64,000 nucleotides of DNA from Henricia sp. BOLD:AAB3569 (GCA_037783545.1 JBBELK010000570.1:682001-746000); one strand, 5' to 3'. Shown: positions 1-11,640, counted from the first letter of the stretch. Numbers and translations: made by a program. Notes: generated from the sequence alone by a model not told the origin.

Positions 1-35
1 CTACGGGTATCCCGTCGGGACAGAATGAGAAGGTA

Positions 36-926
36 CCCCTTTCATACAGTGGATTGTTGCCATTTTGCCCGGAAATTAGAATCACACCCAAATATTTCCT
101 CCTAGTTGTGTCCTACAGTGGTTTGAGATGTCCATGATTGGAAAATGATTGGAAAGAAATACTTACAACACCGTTTTTTAAGCAAAATTGTTCTCCCAAA
201 TGCAAACTGACCGACAGATTTCCTCGTTGACGTGTTAATAATTCTGGAGTTGAGAACCAGCCAGAACCTAGCACGAAATTCGGGCCGGAATTTCCGCTGG
301 CCGGATTTTGTACATATTGTTATTTTTACGGCTTCCGGAAATGCTCGAAAGGTCGATGGAAAGTTAGGCACAATTCTACACACAGATGCCGCGCTTTTCA
401 AATGATTTTGTAAAATCGTAAAAAGGAAAAATTCCACAATTGTTTTCTTCTAATCGGTAAAGAATATCCTCAAGTTTATTTTATAAGCGCCCCGAAAGAT
501 TTGGTCATGGGAAAACTTCAAATTTTTCCTTTTTACGATTTTACAAAATCATTTGAAATTCTACATCATCTGTGCGTAGAATTGTGCCTAACTTCCATCG
601 ACCTTTCGAGCAGTTCCGGAAGCCGTAAAAATAACAATATGTACAAAATCCGGCCAGCCGAAATTCCGGCCCGAATTTCGTGCTAGGTTCCGGCTGGTTC
701 TCAACTGCAGAATTATTAACACGTCAATGAGGAAATCTGTCAGTCAGTTTGCATTTGGGGAAACAATTTTGCTTCAAAAACGGTGTTGTAAGTATTTTCT
801 TTCAATCATTTTCCAATCATAGACATCTGAAAGTGAAACCACTGCAGGACACAACTAGGAGGACATTTTTGGGTGTGATTCTAATTTGGAGGAAAAATGA
901 CAACAATCCACTGTATGAAAGGAAAG
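36..926. repeat. Foldback (long inverted-repeat) element
   Basis: Two arms of about 400 bp (about 36-436 and 512-926) are imperfect reverse complements, separated by a loop of about 75 bp. The outer ends share CTTTCATACAGTGGATTGTTG and its complement. Arms differ by scattered substitutions and small indels, so the copy is not recent. No coding capacity is evident; the short open frames on both strands mirror each other and are by-products of the inverted repeat. It looks like a non-autonomous hairpin transposon. Flanking duplications could not be identified because the left end is close to the window edge. Confidence 0.75.
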
Positions 927-1340
927 CTGACTGACTAGCCTAGGACTAGGTCCTAGCATTAAATTTTTAAAAATTAAAGTTTGGTGAATTTTCTTTTTTT
1001 TTCTTGACGCCTTCTGACGCCAGTGACGGTTTTGGGCCGTTTCCTGACAGCTTCCGACGGTCCCTTGAGTTGACGGTGATCGGGCACCGTGGCCGGCTGG
1101 CCACACGGCCACAAACACATGACGAACACTGGAACAGCACTCTCTGACTCTGACTCTGAGTCTCTCTAGCTAGCCGTGGGAAGTTCCACGATTTTAGAGA
1201 ACGCTTTTTGAATACTTACCATAACATTTAACGTGGATACATGCCCCGCGCGAGGACGGTCACCATGGTCACTAGATGCGGAATCAAATCGGCCTTCATA
1301 CACATCTCTCATCTGGAGCCGACCGTCAATCGCCGACGAC

Positions 1341-1380
1341 ACGTACGTACGTACGTACGTACGTACGTACGTACGTACAC
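1341..1380. repeat. (ACGT)n microsatellite
   Basis: Ten near-perfect copies of the self-complementary tetranucleotide ACGT lie inside dispersed repeat copy A. The equivalent place in copy B (about 54,845-54,875) has a shorter, interrupted version. Confidence 0.9.
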
Positions 1381-2136
1381 ACGACACGGCAAATGAAAAA
1401 GCAAAAGCCCGCGCTAATTCTGAAACAGCTTGCCATATACATGGTGCGATGATACAATCCTATGACTGCCACGTAACAGAATCCCCACCAACTACACTCG
1501 CTTTAATTTTGCATGCATTGTCGTCTGTGTATCGAAGTGAGAAACTAGACTGGTTCCCGGACCTTACGTTCCACTGAAGCTGGATCATTTGAAAAGCAGT
1601 AAACTAGGTAGAAAGAAGACGATATTGTTGGGTTTCACCTTCTTAACAACCGGTTGCTATCCGCTATTACTCTGTCCGTACTATGGCACGCCTAAGCGAA
1701 AATAATTCAACACTAATAATTTAATGTCGACGCATATTTTCGCAAATGTTGCGCAAGGAAAAAAAAGCAAGGCATGACAGACGGTCCGTCATGCCAGGCT
1801 TTTATGTTGATAGACTGTTTAAAACTGGCATACCGTGCTTTTGTTGGCAAGTTTTTGAAAATGTTGAGACTTTATAAATGTTTCTGGGTCGACGGCAGAA
1901 TTATCAATGTTGAATTATGTCCGCTTTGCCGTGCCATAGTATGGACACAGTAATGGCGGGTATGATAGTTGTTGACGTCACGCTTACATTTGACAAATAG
2001 ATTATCAGCAAATTATGTTATATCCCACAAAAAACACATTGAATGCAGTGCTTATTAATACAAAATGTTTTTTCAAGATGCAAAAAATGGATATCAGCTA
2101 GGGCGGATCCAGGAATGTTTCTAGGAAAGGGTTTTG

Positions 2137-2242
2137 GCAGGGGGGGGGGGAGGGAAGGAGGGTGGAGCAGGGGGTGGGGTGGGGGGGGGGGGGGGGGAGG
2201 AGGGGGTGGAAGGGGAAGGGGGCGGTTGTGGGGGGAGGGTGG
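2137..2242 (+). repeat. G-rich low-complexity tract
   Basis: A run of about 100 bases made almost wholly of G with scattered A and T. The matching site in copy B of the dispersed repeat (about 55,630-55,705) is a (GGGGGT)n tract. It is a G-quadruplex-prone simple repeat; glycine-rich open frames here are artefacts of composition. Confidence 0.85.
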
Positions 2243-2306
2243 CGTTACCAGTCACTTTTATATTAGTGCAGACACTGGCGGACACACAGAAAATGCATTA
2301 CATTAG

Positions 2307-2438
2307 AGGCACAGGCTCGTCAGCAATGCGCGCCCGCCAAATGTGTGCCACGCAATACGCAGCTCCATAGCAAAGGCATGGAGCTGCGTGTTTCGAGCAC
2401 GAATTTGGCGGGCGCGCATTGCTGACGAGCCTGTGCCT
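2307..2438. mobile_element. Hairpin MITE, TTAA type
   Basis: A 132-bp near-perfect hairpin with ends AGGCACAGGCTCGTCAGCA and the reverse complement. It is flanked by TTAG (2,303-2,306) and TTAA (2,439-2,442), a one-mismatch TTAA duplication. The orthologous site in dispersed repeat copy B (near 55,772) is empty and carries a single ATTAAG, which directly shows an insertion. A second copy is at 23,169-23,300. The first bases AGGCA also match the terminus of the 12-kb Kolobok-like element in this window. Confidence 0.85.
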
Positions 2439-2918
2439 TTAAGCATGCCTCCCACTGTGCGATTTTTGTTACGAATTTCCGAATATTAGGTACGATTTGG
2501 TACGATTGTGTAGAGTCTATAGACAGGGGAGAGGCTATAAGCCAGGCACTCCGTGCATGACGTAAGCTTGATCCCATCACAGCCCGTGCACGAACCATCA
2601 TGGTATGGAAGGAAATGTACCCAATTTATGTTTACCTCTCCCCTATAGACAGTCTCTGCTAATCGCACCAATTCAATTGTACCTAATTGTTAGAAATTCG
2701 TGGCAAAAATCTCAGTCGGAGGCCCACTTTAGTGTAGGGCCTACTGTTTTTATTCAGAGGGGGCGGGGGTTTGACCACCACCTCGCCCTCGCCCCCTCCC
2801 CCCGCCTGCATGCGATGAAACGTTAGGTACTTGCAAACCGGAAACTAAAAGCCAAGCAATTTTATTTTAATTGCGACTGGCAACATTTTATAAATTTAAT
2901 CTGCATTGTAGAATTTAA

Positions 2919-3467
2919 ACAGCTAGAATCCCCCCTTCCACATTTTGAGTTTTTCTGTTTATCATGGAGGTGTATGTGTCTACAACACCATCACAACTTG
3001 TTTTTCACCAAAAAAATCGACAGGCTTTTGCTTAAAACGTAAAGCAGTTCCGACCCTCTTCACCCGAAATTCTGAAACGCTCGAGGTCACTTGGTCTGTT
3101 TATCAACAGGGTTTTGACGTCATCCTGAGAAACATACAAAACGGCGTGTGCAGTATTGAATGGAAAATACACGAAGTGAATGTTTATCATGCCTGTTTTG
3201 TCCTTGTAATTCAAAATAAAAACGTGAAAAACACTTCATGTAATATGACAACAATCTACTATTACCTGTTTTGTGAAAAAAAAAACGGTGAAATTGTGGC
3301 TCACAATGAAGCTCTTTTGAAGTAAATACTGGTGCATTGCGACGGGTGGTTTTGTCACGGAACGAACGGCATTCACAGCGGTCTATCTGCAGCATTGAAC
3401 GGTTCCCTGCGGGCCGTATAGTTCCCACATCGGCCGGTACAAGTTAGAATGAGCGACTCATTTTTCT
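2919..3467 (+). mobile_element. TTAA-type DNA element 'A', truncated copy
   Basis: Begins right after TTAA (2,915-2,918) with ACAGCTAGAATCCCCCCTT, the left terminus of the same family found complete at 4,552-5,505 and 7,171-8,695. It lacks its right end, being cut at about 3,467, where dispersed repeat copy A resumes. It contains no coding sequence that survives comparison between copies. Its uninterrupted TTGCTTAAAACG at about 3,030 is the empty-site counterpart of the element nested in the 7,171 copy. Confidence 0.8.
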
Positions 3468-4551
3468 TAATTTTGAAAAATACCCCAGTGTTGCTTTGGA
3501 TTAACTTTTATACACTTTACTTCCAAGTATACATGCATGTAAAAACAATGATTTTTGAAATTATTTTATTGCATGCTGTAAATTTCTCTAATGCAAGATT
3601 CTATATCGGCATTATTTTGCTAAGACAGCTTTATTTAAAATGCAGAAAACGCAAAGAAAACATTGGAAATCAAATTAGATTTGTTTTTTATTATTATTTT
3701 ATTTCTCTCCACAAAACAAAAAATCCATTACGTACACCAGTAAAAAAAATAAAAATTTAAAGTTTAGTACTCGAGACAATAATTGCTCGGTAATGGATGA
3801 CGTTTTGCTATTAAATATTAAAGTTAGTCGAATTAAAAAGTACGATTTACGCCTTACCTACTCTAATGAACTTTAAAAAACAATAAATACAGTTACTCAT
3901 TAGCAAAAACGCACGTGCTTGTTTGCCTCAAAACATTAAGGACGCGTTTAATGCATTCTTTTCGCAAAGCCATTTAACTTCGACATACTATACCTTTTGC
4001 CAAAAATTAAATGTCACGCACACCGCGTATAAACTCCGAGATAATGTGTTTTGCCAGAGAAAATATCAAGAAAAGTTGTAAAGTGCCCAAGATTGGTGCA
4101 CGGTGCTATTTTTAAATTGAAGCTTTGTAGATAGAGACTTGAGGTTTTTAGAAATGAAGAGAGCGCCCCTAATTTTCCCCAAAATAAATTTATCTAAAAA
4201 AGTATAATGTTCGTGTAATTTTTTTTAAAGGATGTTTTACCATCAAAGAGTTTTATATAGCAGTTTCAAACCCCCCATGTTAATTGTTATTGACTGAAAA
4301 CAGGGAAGTTCTTATACCGTGCACTGAGGAATAACAGCAAAGGGGGACAGAAATTATAGTGGGACACCGGCACGTCAAGCCAGCAATGTGTCTGAACTTA
4401 ACCGTAAATACAACAGACACACAACCAAAACTTGGACAGCCTATACTAGCATAACCTAGAACAACTAAAAGCAGAAAATGCGCAAAAGATGCGCAAAAAT
4501 ATATTTCTAAACTCAAAACAAGAGATAAACGCCTTGACCAAAACTACTTAA

Positions 4552-5505
4552 AGAGGAAGAATCCCCCTTGACGAAAATCCAGCATTTAGGCTTTTTTCGA
4601 TAGTCCAAACATCCCTCTTGCCGACGTGGATTTTTATTATTTTTTATTTGTCGGTTTTAAGTGGATAAATTGCAAGCAAAAGTGCGCTTTTCGAAAATGA
4701 GATTTTCGCGATTTCTGAAACGCTCATTAGGTATTCATGATATGCGCGTGACCCCGTGACGCAATCCTGAGAAAGAGAAGTCAACACGATTGTTAGCTCC
4801 ATACGTTTACACGCAAAAAACTTGGAAAACCGTCTCTGTTAGATGGTGTTTTTTGAAGAATTGTGTTGGTCCAAAAAGCCAGAGATATGCCCAGTAGCTG
4901 CGTAGTTGTATGTTTTACCAGACACTATGAAAAACAAAAGAGCAGAAAGATTTTCTTTTCTATTACCAAGAGAGAGAAAAATGAGTCGCTCATTCTAACT
5001 TGTACCGGGCGATGTTCAAACACGTCGAAGCTTCCCAGGCAGTGAACCGTCCAATGCTATAGACAGACCGCTGTGAATGCCGTTCGTTCCGTGACAAAAC
5101 CACCCGTCGCAATGCACCAGTATTTACTTCAAAAGAGCTTCATTATGAGCGACAATTTCACCGTTTTTTCACAAAACAGGTAATAGTAGAGTGTTGTCAT
5201 ATTACATGAAGTGTTTTTCACGTTTGTATTTTGAATTACAAGGACAAAACAGGCATGATAAACATTCACTTCGTGTATTTTCTATTCAATACTGCACAGG
5301 CCGTTTTGTATGTTTCTCAGGATGACGTGAAAAGTGACCTCGAGCGTTTCAGAATTGGAGTGAAGAGGGTCGGAACTGCTTTACGTTTTAAGCAAAAGCC
5401 TGTCGATTTTTTTGTGAAAAACAAGTTGTCATGGTGTTGTAGACTCATACACCTCCATGATAAACAGAAAAACTAAAAAAATGTGGACGGGGGGATTCTA
5501 GCTGT
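4552..5505 (-). mobile_element. TTAA-type DNA element 'A', full-length copy
   Basis: A 954-bp element flanked by TTAA on both sides (4,548-4,551 and 5,506-5,509). Ends are AGAGGAAGAATCCCCC and the complement of ACAGCTAGAATCCCC, so the terminal inverted repeats are imperfect. It lies in opposite orientation to the copies at 2,919 and 7,171. The only open frames are short and not shared in a conserved way, so it is non-autonomous. TTAA duplications are known for Kolobok and piggyBac superfamilies; which one mobilised it cannot be decided here. Confidence 0.85.
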
Positions 5506-5509
5506 TTAA

Positions 5510-7166
5510 ACACTACAGAATATAACCTAAACATCAGTAGGCATATTGTTATATTCATACCGAAACTACTAAAACTGTCAAGGCTAAACAAAACTCAAAA
5601 AAACTAAGAGATCACTAAACACAGAAAAAAGCAAACCAACTACTAATGGATGCGAACGCAAACCTTAGAAAACCTAACCAGGAACAACCTGTGAACAACT
5701 ACCAACCTATCCAAAGCAAATCCTTCAATAACTGAAAATATACTGCTTTGGGTAAACAACTAAAACAAATTGTTCCGACAATTGCTAAAACATTGGGAAA
5801 ATCTACGAGCGATATACAGGTATAACCTTAAACCACTTATAAATGACAGTGGCCAATATGTTAAACACGCAAAAATCCTTAATTCTAACACCAAACGGCG
5901 TTTTAAAGAAGGCATGCCGGCAAACGCCTAAACAAGCCAACGGATCAAAATAATGAAAGGAAACCTCAAAAAACAAACAAAAACCACTCAGTTTTAATAT
6001 CCATAACAATACCAGCAACAAACCAGAATTTAAAAAAAAAGCAGTCACTCAATACTAAACAATCCTGCTCTAACTAAAAAATATTAAAAAAAGCTAGTTC
6101 TATCGCTCTCAAGAATTACCCAAAAATAGCCCCATTGCAATGCGAGAATAAGCCGATTCATTTTGAATCCACCCGCAACTGATGAAGGGCAGACGGAAGC
6201 CCAGAAAGCTAGCTCTTGCTAAACCTAAAGGAACTGAAAAACGTTCCTTTACTCGCCCAACCTAAAACCCGGGGAACTCTCCCGTATATATACCACCAAT
6301 GGCTATATTCAAAACCAAACAAGGAACAAACGGGACAAAACAAACTTTGAAATAAATTGAATTTTATTTCATACAATCAAAGCAAGTCAGCCATGACGGC
6401 CGTTTCACTGAATGGGAAAACGCCATCACCCCATCCCCCATTTATTTCAGTCACATTGATCAAAAATGGTTACCGGTATAAATAACGGCTAAGATGTGCA
6501 TTTTATGAAAGTTAATCATTAGTTTACCGTAAAGTAGAGGCAAATGCCTTATCAGTGATACCATGATTGTATTTTTCACTCACGCCTGACGTGGACACTA
6601 TTGTTTGGAAAATGGTATGCGAAAACACCTTTGTGACTGTTGCCGGTCAGACACGAGTTACATCAACATTATGGGCATGGAACACTGAAGGAAAATTTAA
6701 TTGTTGGACTGGTGAACACTGTTCTTTAACTACCTCACTAGAAAAAGGAGTCAAATCCGGTGACCCTTAAACCCAATTCATACTCGCTTGGCGACCTACA
6801 TGCGGAACGGAAATTTTGTCCGCCGCAGTTGCGGATTAGGGTCAAACAAGTGCGCGGTCAGTCCGCATCTGAGCGGACGAGTCGTTTCCACCCGTTTCTA
6901 TGCGCGCGCTCTGAATTAAAACGCGCGCTCTGAATTAAAACGCGCATACAACGTGCGCCGCGGAGCCCGTTTATACCTCGGCGACTACTATGCGCAAAGC
7001 GGATTCGTATGATCGCGTGAAAACTCTGCGGCGACTACACTCGGCGAGTGTGCGGCGAGTGAGTTCGGCGGAGAAGTATGAACCTAGCTTAACTCAGCAC
7101 AAATTGAGCGTGATCCAATTCCGTCCCTTACGTGAGGGCCGAAAATCAAGACACAAATGCCTTTCC
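5510..7166. other. AT-rich intergenic stretch, no gene seen
   Basis: No supported gene. The first 800 bases are A-rich with many AAAC words on the plus strand. Around 6,178-6,215 is a short hairpin (GGGC..GCCC) between CTGATGA and GAAA, resembling the motif found near some Penelope-like retroelement ends, but it has no matching outer helices. Near 6,900-6,945 a 20-base GC-rich unit (CGCGCGCTCTGAATTAAAA) occurs twice in tandem. Confidence 0.5.
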
Positions 7167-7170
7167 TTAA

Positions 7171-8695
7171 ACAGCTAGAATCCCCCCTTCCACATTTTCT
7201 GAGTTTTTCTGTTTATCATGTAGGTGTATGTGTCTACAACACCATCACAACTTGTTTTTCACAAAAAATCGACAGACGTTTGCTTAAAGGGCCCCTTATT
7301 TAGGATTTTTATCAATGAAATCTATGCTTTAAAACCACTCTACTCAGTTAAAGTCATAAAAATCCTATTTGGAGCTTGCTTTGGGGGTTAAAACAAAGGT
7401 TTTTAGTTTTTATGCTAATGAAAATATGCATATTCATGACCAAAGTCACGATGTAAAATCACATTCAACTGTGCACAAAAGATTCCCCTTTTTTTTCTAA
7501 ATTTTCCTGAAACTTTTGTAATCCATGGCTGTTTGAGTTTGTTTTACATGTTGCCTGTTGTAAGCCATGACAAAACTGGGGGTAGAAACTGCAGCAATTT
7601 GCCACAAGTCCAACTTGAAGTCTTATGTTTTTTCTTAACTTTTTCCTTCCGTCTTCCTTATGTGATGCACTCAAAACAGCGCCCTCTGTCTGTGATTTAT
7701 TGCAATAAAATCTTCAAAGTTGAAAAAGGCCACCTTTTATTGATTTTACATCCAAACCAACAATAGTATGTCTTGCTGAACAAGTAAACCGTCATTATGA
7801 AGCAAAGCTTAGGCACAAAGTTGTTTAGCATGTCACAGGCCCTTTAAAACGTAAAGCAGTTCCGACCCTCTTCACCCAAATTCTGAAACGCTCGAGGTCA
7901 CTCGGCTTGTTTATCAACAGGGTTTTGACGTCATCCTGAGAAACATACAAAACGGTCTGTGCAGTATTGAATGGAAAATACACGAAGTGAATGTTTATCA
8001 TGCCTATTTTGTCCTTGTAATTCAAAATACAAACGTGAAAAACACTTCATGTAATATGACAGCAATCTACTATTACCTGTTTTGTGAAAAAAACGATGAA
8101 ATTGTGGCTCACAGTGAAGCTCTTTTGAAGTAAATACTGGTGCATTGCGACGGGTGGTTTTGTCACGGAACGAACGGCATTCACAGCGGTCTGTGTACGG
8201 TCCACTGCGGTGTAGTTTCCACGTGTTTGGACATCGGCCGTACAAGTTATAGAATGAGCGACTCATTTTTCTCTCTCTTGGTAATAGAAAAGAAAATCTT
8301 TCTGCTCTTTTTTTTCCCATAGTGTCTGGTAAAACATGCAACCACGCAGCTACTGGGCATATCTCTGGCTTTTTGGAACAACAAAATTCTTCAAAAAACA
8401 CCATCTAAAAGAGCCGGTTTTCCAAGTTTTTTGCGTGTAAACGTATAGAGCTAACAATCGTGTTGGCTTCTCTTTCTCAGGATTGCGTCACGGGGTCACG
8501 CGCATATCATGAATACCTAATGAGCGTTTCAGAAATCGCGAAAATCTTATTTTCGAAAAGCGCACTTTTGCTTGCAATTTATCCACTTAAAACCGACAAT
8601 TAAAAAATAATAAAAATCCACGTCGGCAAGAGGGATGTTTGGACTATCGAAAAAAGCCTAAATGCTGGATTTTCGTCAAGGGGGATTGTTCCTCT
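7171..8695 (+). mobile_element. TTAA-type DNA element 'A' carrying a nested element
   Basis: Flanked by TTAA at 7,167-7,170 and 8,696-8,699, starting ACAGCTAGAATCCCC and ending GGGGGATTGTTCCTCT. Without the 556-bp nested insertion plus its 4-bp duplication it is about 965 bp, close to the 954-bp copy at 4,552-5,505. The sequence is collinear with the 2,919 copy in the same orientation. No conserved coding region. Confidence 0.85.
7288..7843 (+). mobile_element. TTAA-type DNA element 'B', nested
   Basis: A 556-bp element beginning AGGGCCCCTTATTTAGG and ending TGTCACAGGCCCT, flanked by TTAA (7,284-7,287 and 7,844-7,847). The host element copy at about 3,030 has a single uninterrupted CTTAAAACG at this point, giving a clean filled/empty comparison. 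A related copy in reverse orientation is at 35,922-36,380. Non-autonomous. Confidence 0.9.
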
Positions 8696-8861
8696 TTAAA
8701 CCTTTATAGATTTATTCGGTGAATTAGAATAAATCTGCTTTATCCTTGTTACGTAAGAGCAACGGTTCAGTGCTAGGGGTTGATAAATGAGGGGTGTTCA
8801 CGGGTGTTGGGCATTCTCACGTTGCTTGCATACTGCAGCGCACATCGCTAAAATGGGTGAC

Positions 8862-9617
8862 CAGGGGCCGATTTCACTAACACGCTGTTTTGCGACCATC
8901 GTTAGAATGATCGCTAAATTCAAATCCATCGTTATTGCGATGGTGATGGATTTTGCATTTCACTAAAGCCGTCGCAATAGCGATGAGTATTAATTATAAA
9001 TACATTTATTGGACGAGGACGATCGCTTAGTAACGCGTAAACAACCAGAAATTCGGTGACTTGATGCACGATTCTGCAGCGCAGACACTATAGCGACAGA
9101 TATATATGCCATGATGCTCGGATGTTGTGGAATAGAAGCATCCTGTATGAGAGCTTAATACTTGAACGGTTGCATCTATTGCGTGGCTCCTTAGAGTTGA
9201 AGGGCGGAGATGTGGCTCTAAAATGTCAATAATTCTCATGACACCATTCCGCGTAAACCGATAATATTTGTGCATCTTTTTGTCATTGTATGAATCCAGA
9301 GGATTTGTCCTGTCCCCGTTGTTTATGTACAACAACTGAAACGCCATTTCGAGACACACTGAAAATCACCAAACCTTCAAAATACTAAACAAATGGCGCG
9401 AAATTGTATTTTAGCGATGAATGTTTCCATTTACGATGACAAATTAGTCGTCGCTAAATATTCATCGCTAAATAACAACTAGCGATGGCCAACGCCATCG
9501 CTAAGTTTTTGTGAAATCGCTCTTCGAAGTTGATCGCTAAACTGCGATGGATTTCGAGTTTAGCGATTGATTTGGGCATTAGCGATCATCGCAAAGCGTT
9601 AGTGAAATCGGCCCCTG
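8862..9617 (-). mobile_element. PIF/Harbinger-derived element
   Basis: Long terminal inverted repeats (CAGGGGCCGATTTCACTAAC... at the left, its complement at the right) enclose a fragment of a Harbinger-type transposase on the minus strand. Many ATCGCTAA words occur near both ends as subterminal repeats. The 3-bp target duplication typical of the superfamily is not convincing here. It was probably a defective derivative mobilised in trans. Confidence 0.75.
9027..9359 (-). pseudogene. Harbinger transposase N-terminal fragment
   Basis: The 111-residue open frame contains RTNPLDSYND, then YRFTRNGVMRIIDILEPHLRPST, then HAIDATVQVLS, in the order and spacing seen at the start of HARBI1-like nuclease/transposases. 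The family continues with a DDE catalytic domain, which is absent; after VQVLSSHTGCFYST the similarity ends. It lies wholly inside the inverted-repeat element 8,862-9,617. It is a decayed remnant with no expected activity. Confidence 0.75.
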
Positions 9618-10935
9618 GGCTATGTTACGGCCGACAATATCCTGGAATAAGTAGCGTATACGAACACCTTTTGCAACGCTACAACAACCATGCAACAGAC
9701 TGGCTTCAGGAAACGCCAAACAAAGCTAAGTTGCAGTCATTCAGTCAGATTGTGTAAATAATGTGTATGATTTATCGTCCTATACACTTTCGAAATCTTC
9801 CCCGTATATTTGTGAACGCAAGTAAGGCGATAAATATGCTGGACATTTCCCGTATAGGCCTATCCTCGTGCTGCTAGTCATGCACGAACATAGCGGGATC
9901 GACGCAATTTAAGGGCCTTTTACTATTATATAGATCTGTAGTTTTCTGTTCAAGCACGCGTGGAGAATTGAAGACATTATCCAGCATGGGTCGAAACGTT
10001 TTAGCTACATACATGATGTTTTTTTTCAGCAGTGGTCAATGATTGCTGTGTAGCGAAAAGAACAAGCTGCGTATTAGTAAAGTATTCCACAATGCTAATC
10101 GAATCCAGTTCACGATAGATGACTTATCGTTTGGGAAATCGTGTTAACCCTTTATGTTTATTGATTCCCATGCAAGAATCGGTTATAGTTTACGAGACAA
10201 ATACCCTAACGGGTCACTGTACTAACGCTTTCTTGTTCCCAGACAAATGGGTAGCATATACTGGGCCTATGGGTCGACTTCAGATAAAGACCACTATAGG
10301 CCAACATGCCGGCTGGCATTTCTCCGCGGCCGCCGGCTCCGTACTGTTATTCGTGCTTATAAAGGATAATGACAATGGCCTTTTACTGTTCTATGGAACT
10401 ACATTGTAGGGCTGGAGGTTTTTGTACATCCAGCACCCAGAAAGCCACATTTTGTGCATATTATGCAATATACCGTGTTGAAATTCTACGGTTGTGCATT
10501 CGAATGTTATGTGTGCATTGACTAGGTGTGTGGCCAAGGCACTAAATAAGTTGCCCCTCTCCACCCACGAACAAGCGAGTACCCGCAGCGGGCGCCGTTC
10601 AGCATTTGTGTGTCACGCTGCGGGGGCTACGTTCTACCCACTATACAGGCAGTTATGCCAATGACTAGGGCGGCACTATGAGTATCTCGCAGGACACATA
10701 ATGTGCCCTATAAGATGTCATTATAATTTTAATGACCATTGTTTTTCTCAAATTTATAGTTAGCCACCGTCGATGTTGAAAACGGGGTACTATTAATGCT
10801 AGACTGTGAAACTCGTAATTCAGAACAAAAACGGTTTTAAATAAACCTGAGCTAGGCACTCGGAGTGCCACATGTCAATACTGCACTTACGTTTATATGA
10901 TCTCGACAGTCCAGTACGACTTAGAAGTGTCGAAG
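9618..10935. other. Unannotated stretch
   Basis: I see no supported gene, inverted repeat or tandem repeat. Open frames are short on both strands and lack recognisable domains. The segment separates the Harbinger element from the tandem array that follows. Confidence 0.4.
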
Positions 10936-10939
10936 TTGT

Positions 10940-11640
10940 AAAAGTCACGATTCGTGGTGTAATCTAAGAGTTGAAATGCGTTCGAAACGCTAGCGGGTTA
11001 AGGATACCCGAAGACCCCAAGAGTCAGTCATCCTCGGTGGACAAAGGTGTCGCATTTGAGTAAAGTCACGATTCGTGGTGTAATCTAAGAGTTGAAATGC
11101 GTTCGAAACGCTAACGGGTTATGGATACCCGAGGACCCCAAGAGTCAGTCATCCTCGGTGGACAAAGGTGTCGCATTTGAGTAAAGTCACGATTCGTGGT
11201 GTAATCTAAGAGTTGAAATGCGTTCGAAACGCTGACGGGTTATGGATACCCGAGGACCCTGAGAGTCAGTCATCCTCGGTGGGTGTACAGAGGTGTTACA
11301 TTTTTTTTGGGAGCAAAGTCACGATTCGTGGTGTAATCTAAAAGTTGAAATACGTTCGAAACGCTAACGGGTTATGGATACCCGAAGACCCCAAGAGTCA
11401 GTCATCCTCGGTGGATGTACAAAGGCGTTACATTTTTATTTGTAACGCTAACGGGTTATGGATACCCGAAGACCCTGAGAGTCGGTCATCCTCGGTGGAT
11501 GTATAAAGGTGGCGGAGTTGAGTAAAGTCACGAAACACGGTGTAGCCTAAATGCGTTCGGTACGTAAACGGGTTATGGAAACATGAGGACCCTGACAGTC
11601 GGTCCTCGATATTGTGGATGCACAACATGATATTTTTGGA
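10940..11640 (+). repeat. Tandem array, unit about 121 bp
   Basis: Successive units start at about 10,943, 11,064, 11,185 and 11,317 with AAAGTCACGATTCGTGGTG, followed by decayed units to about 11,640. Each unit contains ACGGGTTATGGATACCCGA, a short hairpin, and AGTCAGTCATCCTCGGTGG. The first three units are about 95 percent alike and similarity falls away to the right, as usual at the edge of a satellite-like array. No coding role is supported. Confidence 0.9.

Larger units (their letters stand above)
1166..4354 (+). repeat. Dispersed repeat, copy A (about 3.2 kb)
   Basis: This stretch matches 54,660-57,516 in the same orientation, starting at GCTAGCCGTGGGAAGTTCC and ending near AACAGCAAAGGG. 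The order of blocks is the same: a start block, a (CGTA)n tract, an AT-rich middle, a G-rich tract, then about 880 bp at 3,470-4,354. Copy A carries two insertions absent from copy B: a hairpin MITE (2,307-2,438) and a truncated TTAA element (2,919-3,467). The second has also replaced about 180 bp of the repeat. No protein-coding potential is visible. The class is unknown. Confidence 0.75.

Noticed and set aside
2043..2370. Glycine-rich open frames
   Set aside because: They translate a poly-G tract; the equivalent tract in the second repeat copy has a different reading and length.
6178..6220. Hammerhead ribozyme
   Set aside because: CTGATGA, a GGGC/GCCC stem and GAAA are present, but the closing base pair of stem II is A-A and the flanks cannot form the outer stem.
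10940..11640. CRISPR-like array
   Set aside because: Units are about 121 bp with no short repeats separated by unique spacers, the context is eukaryotic and no cas gene is present.
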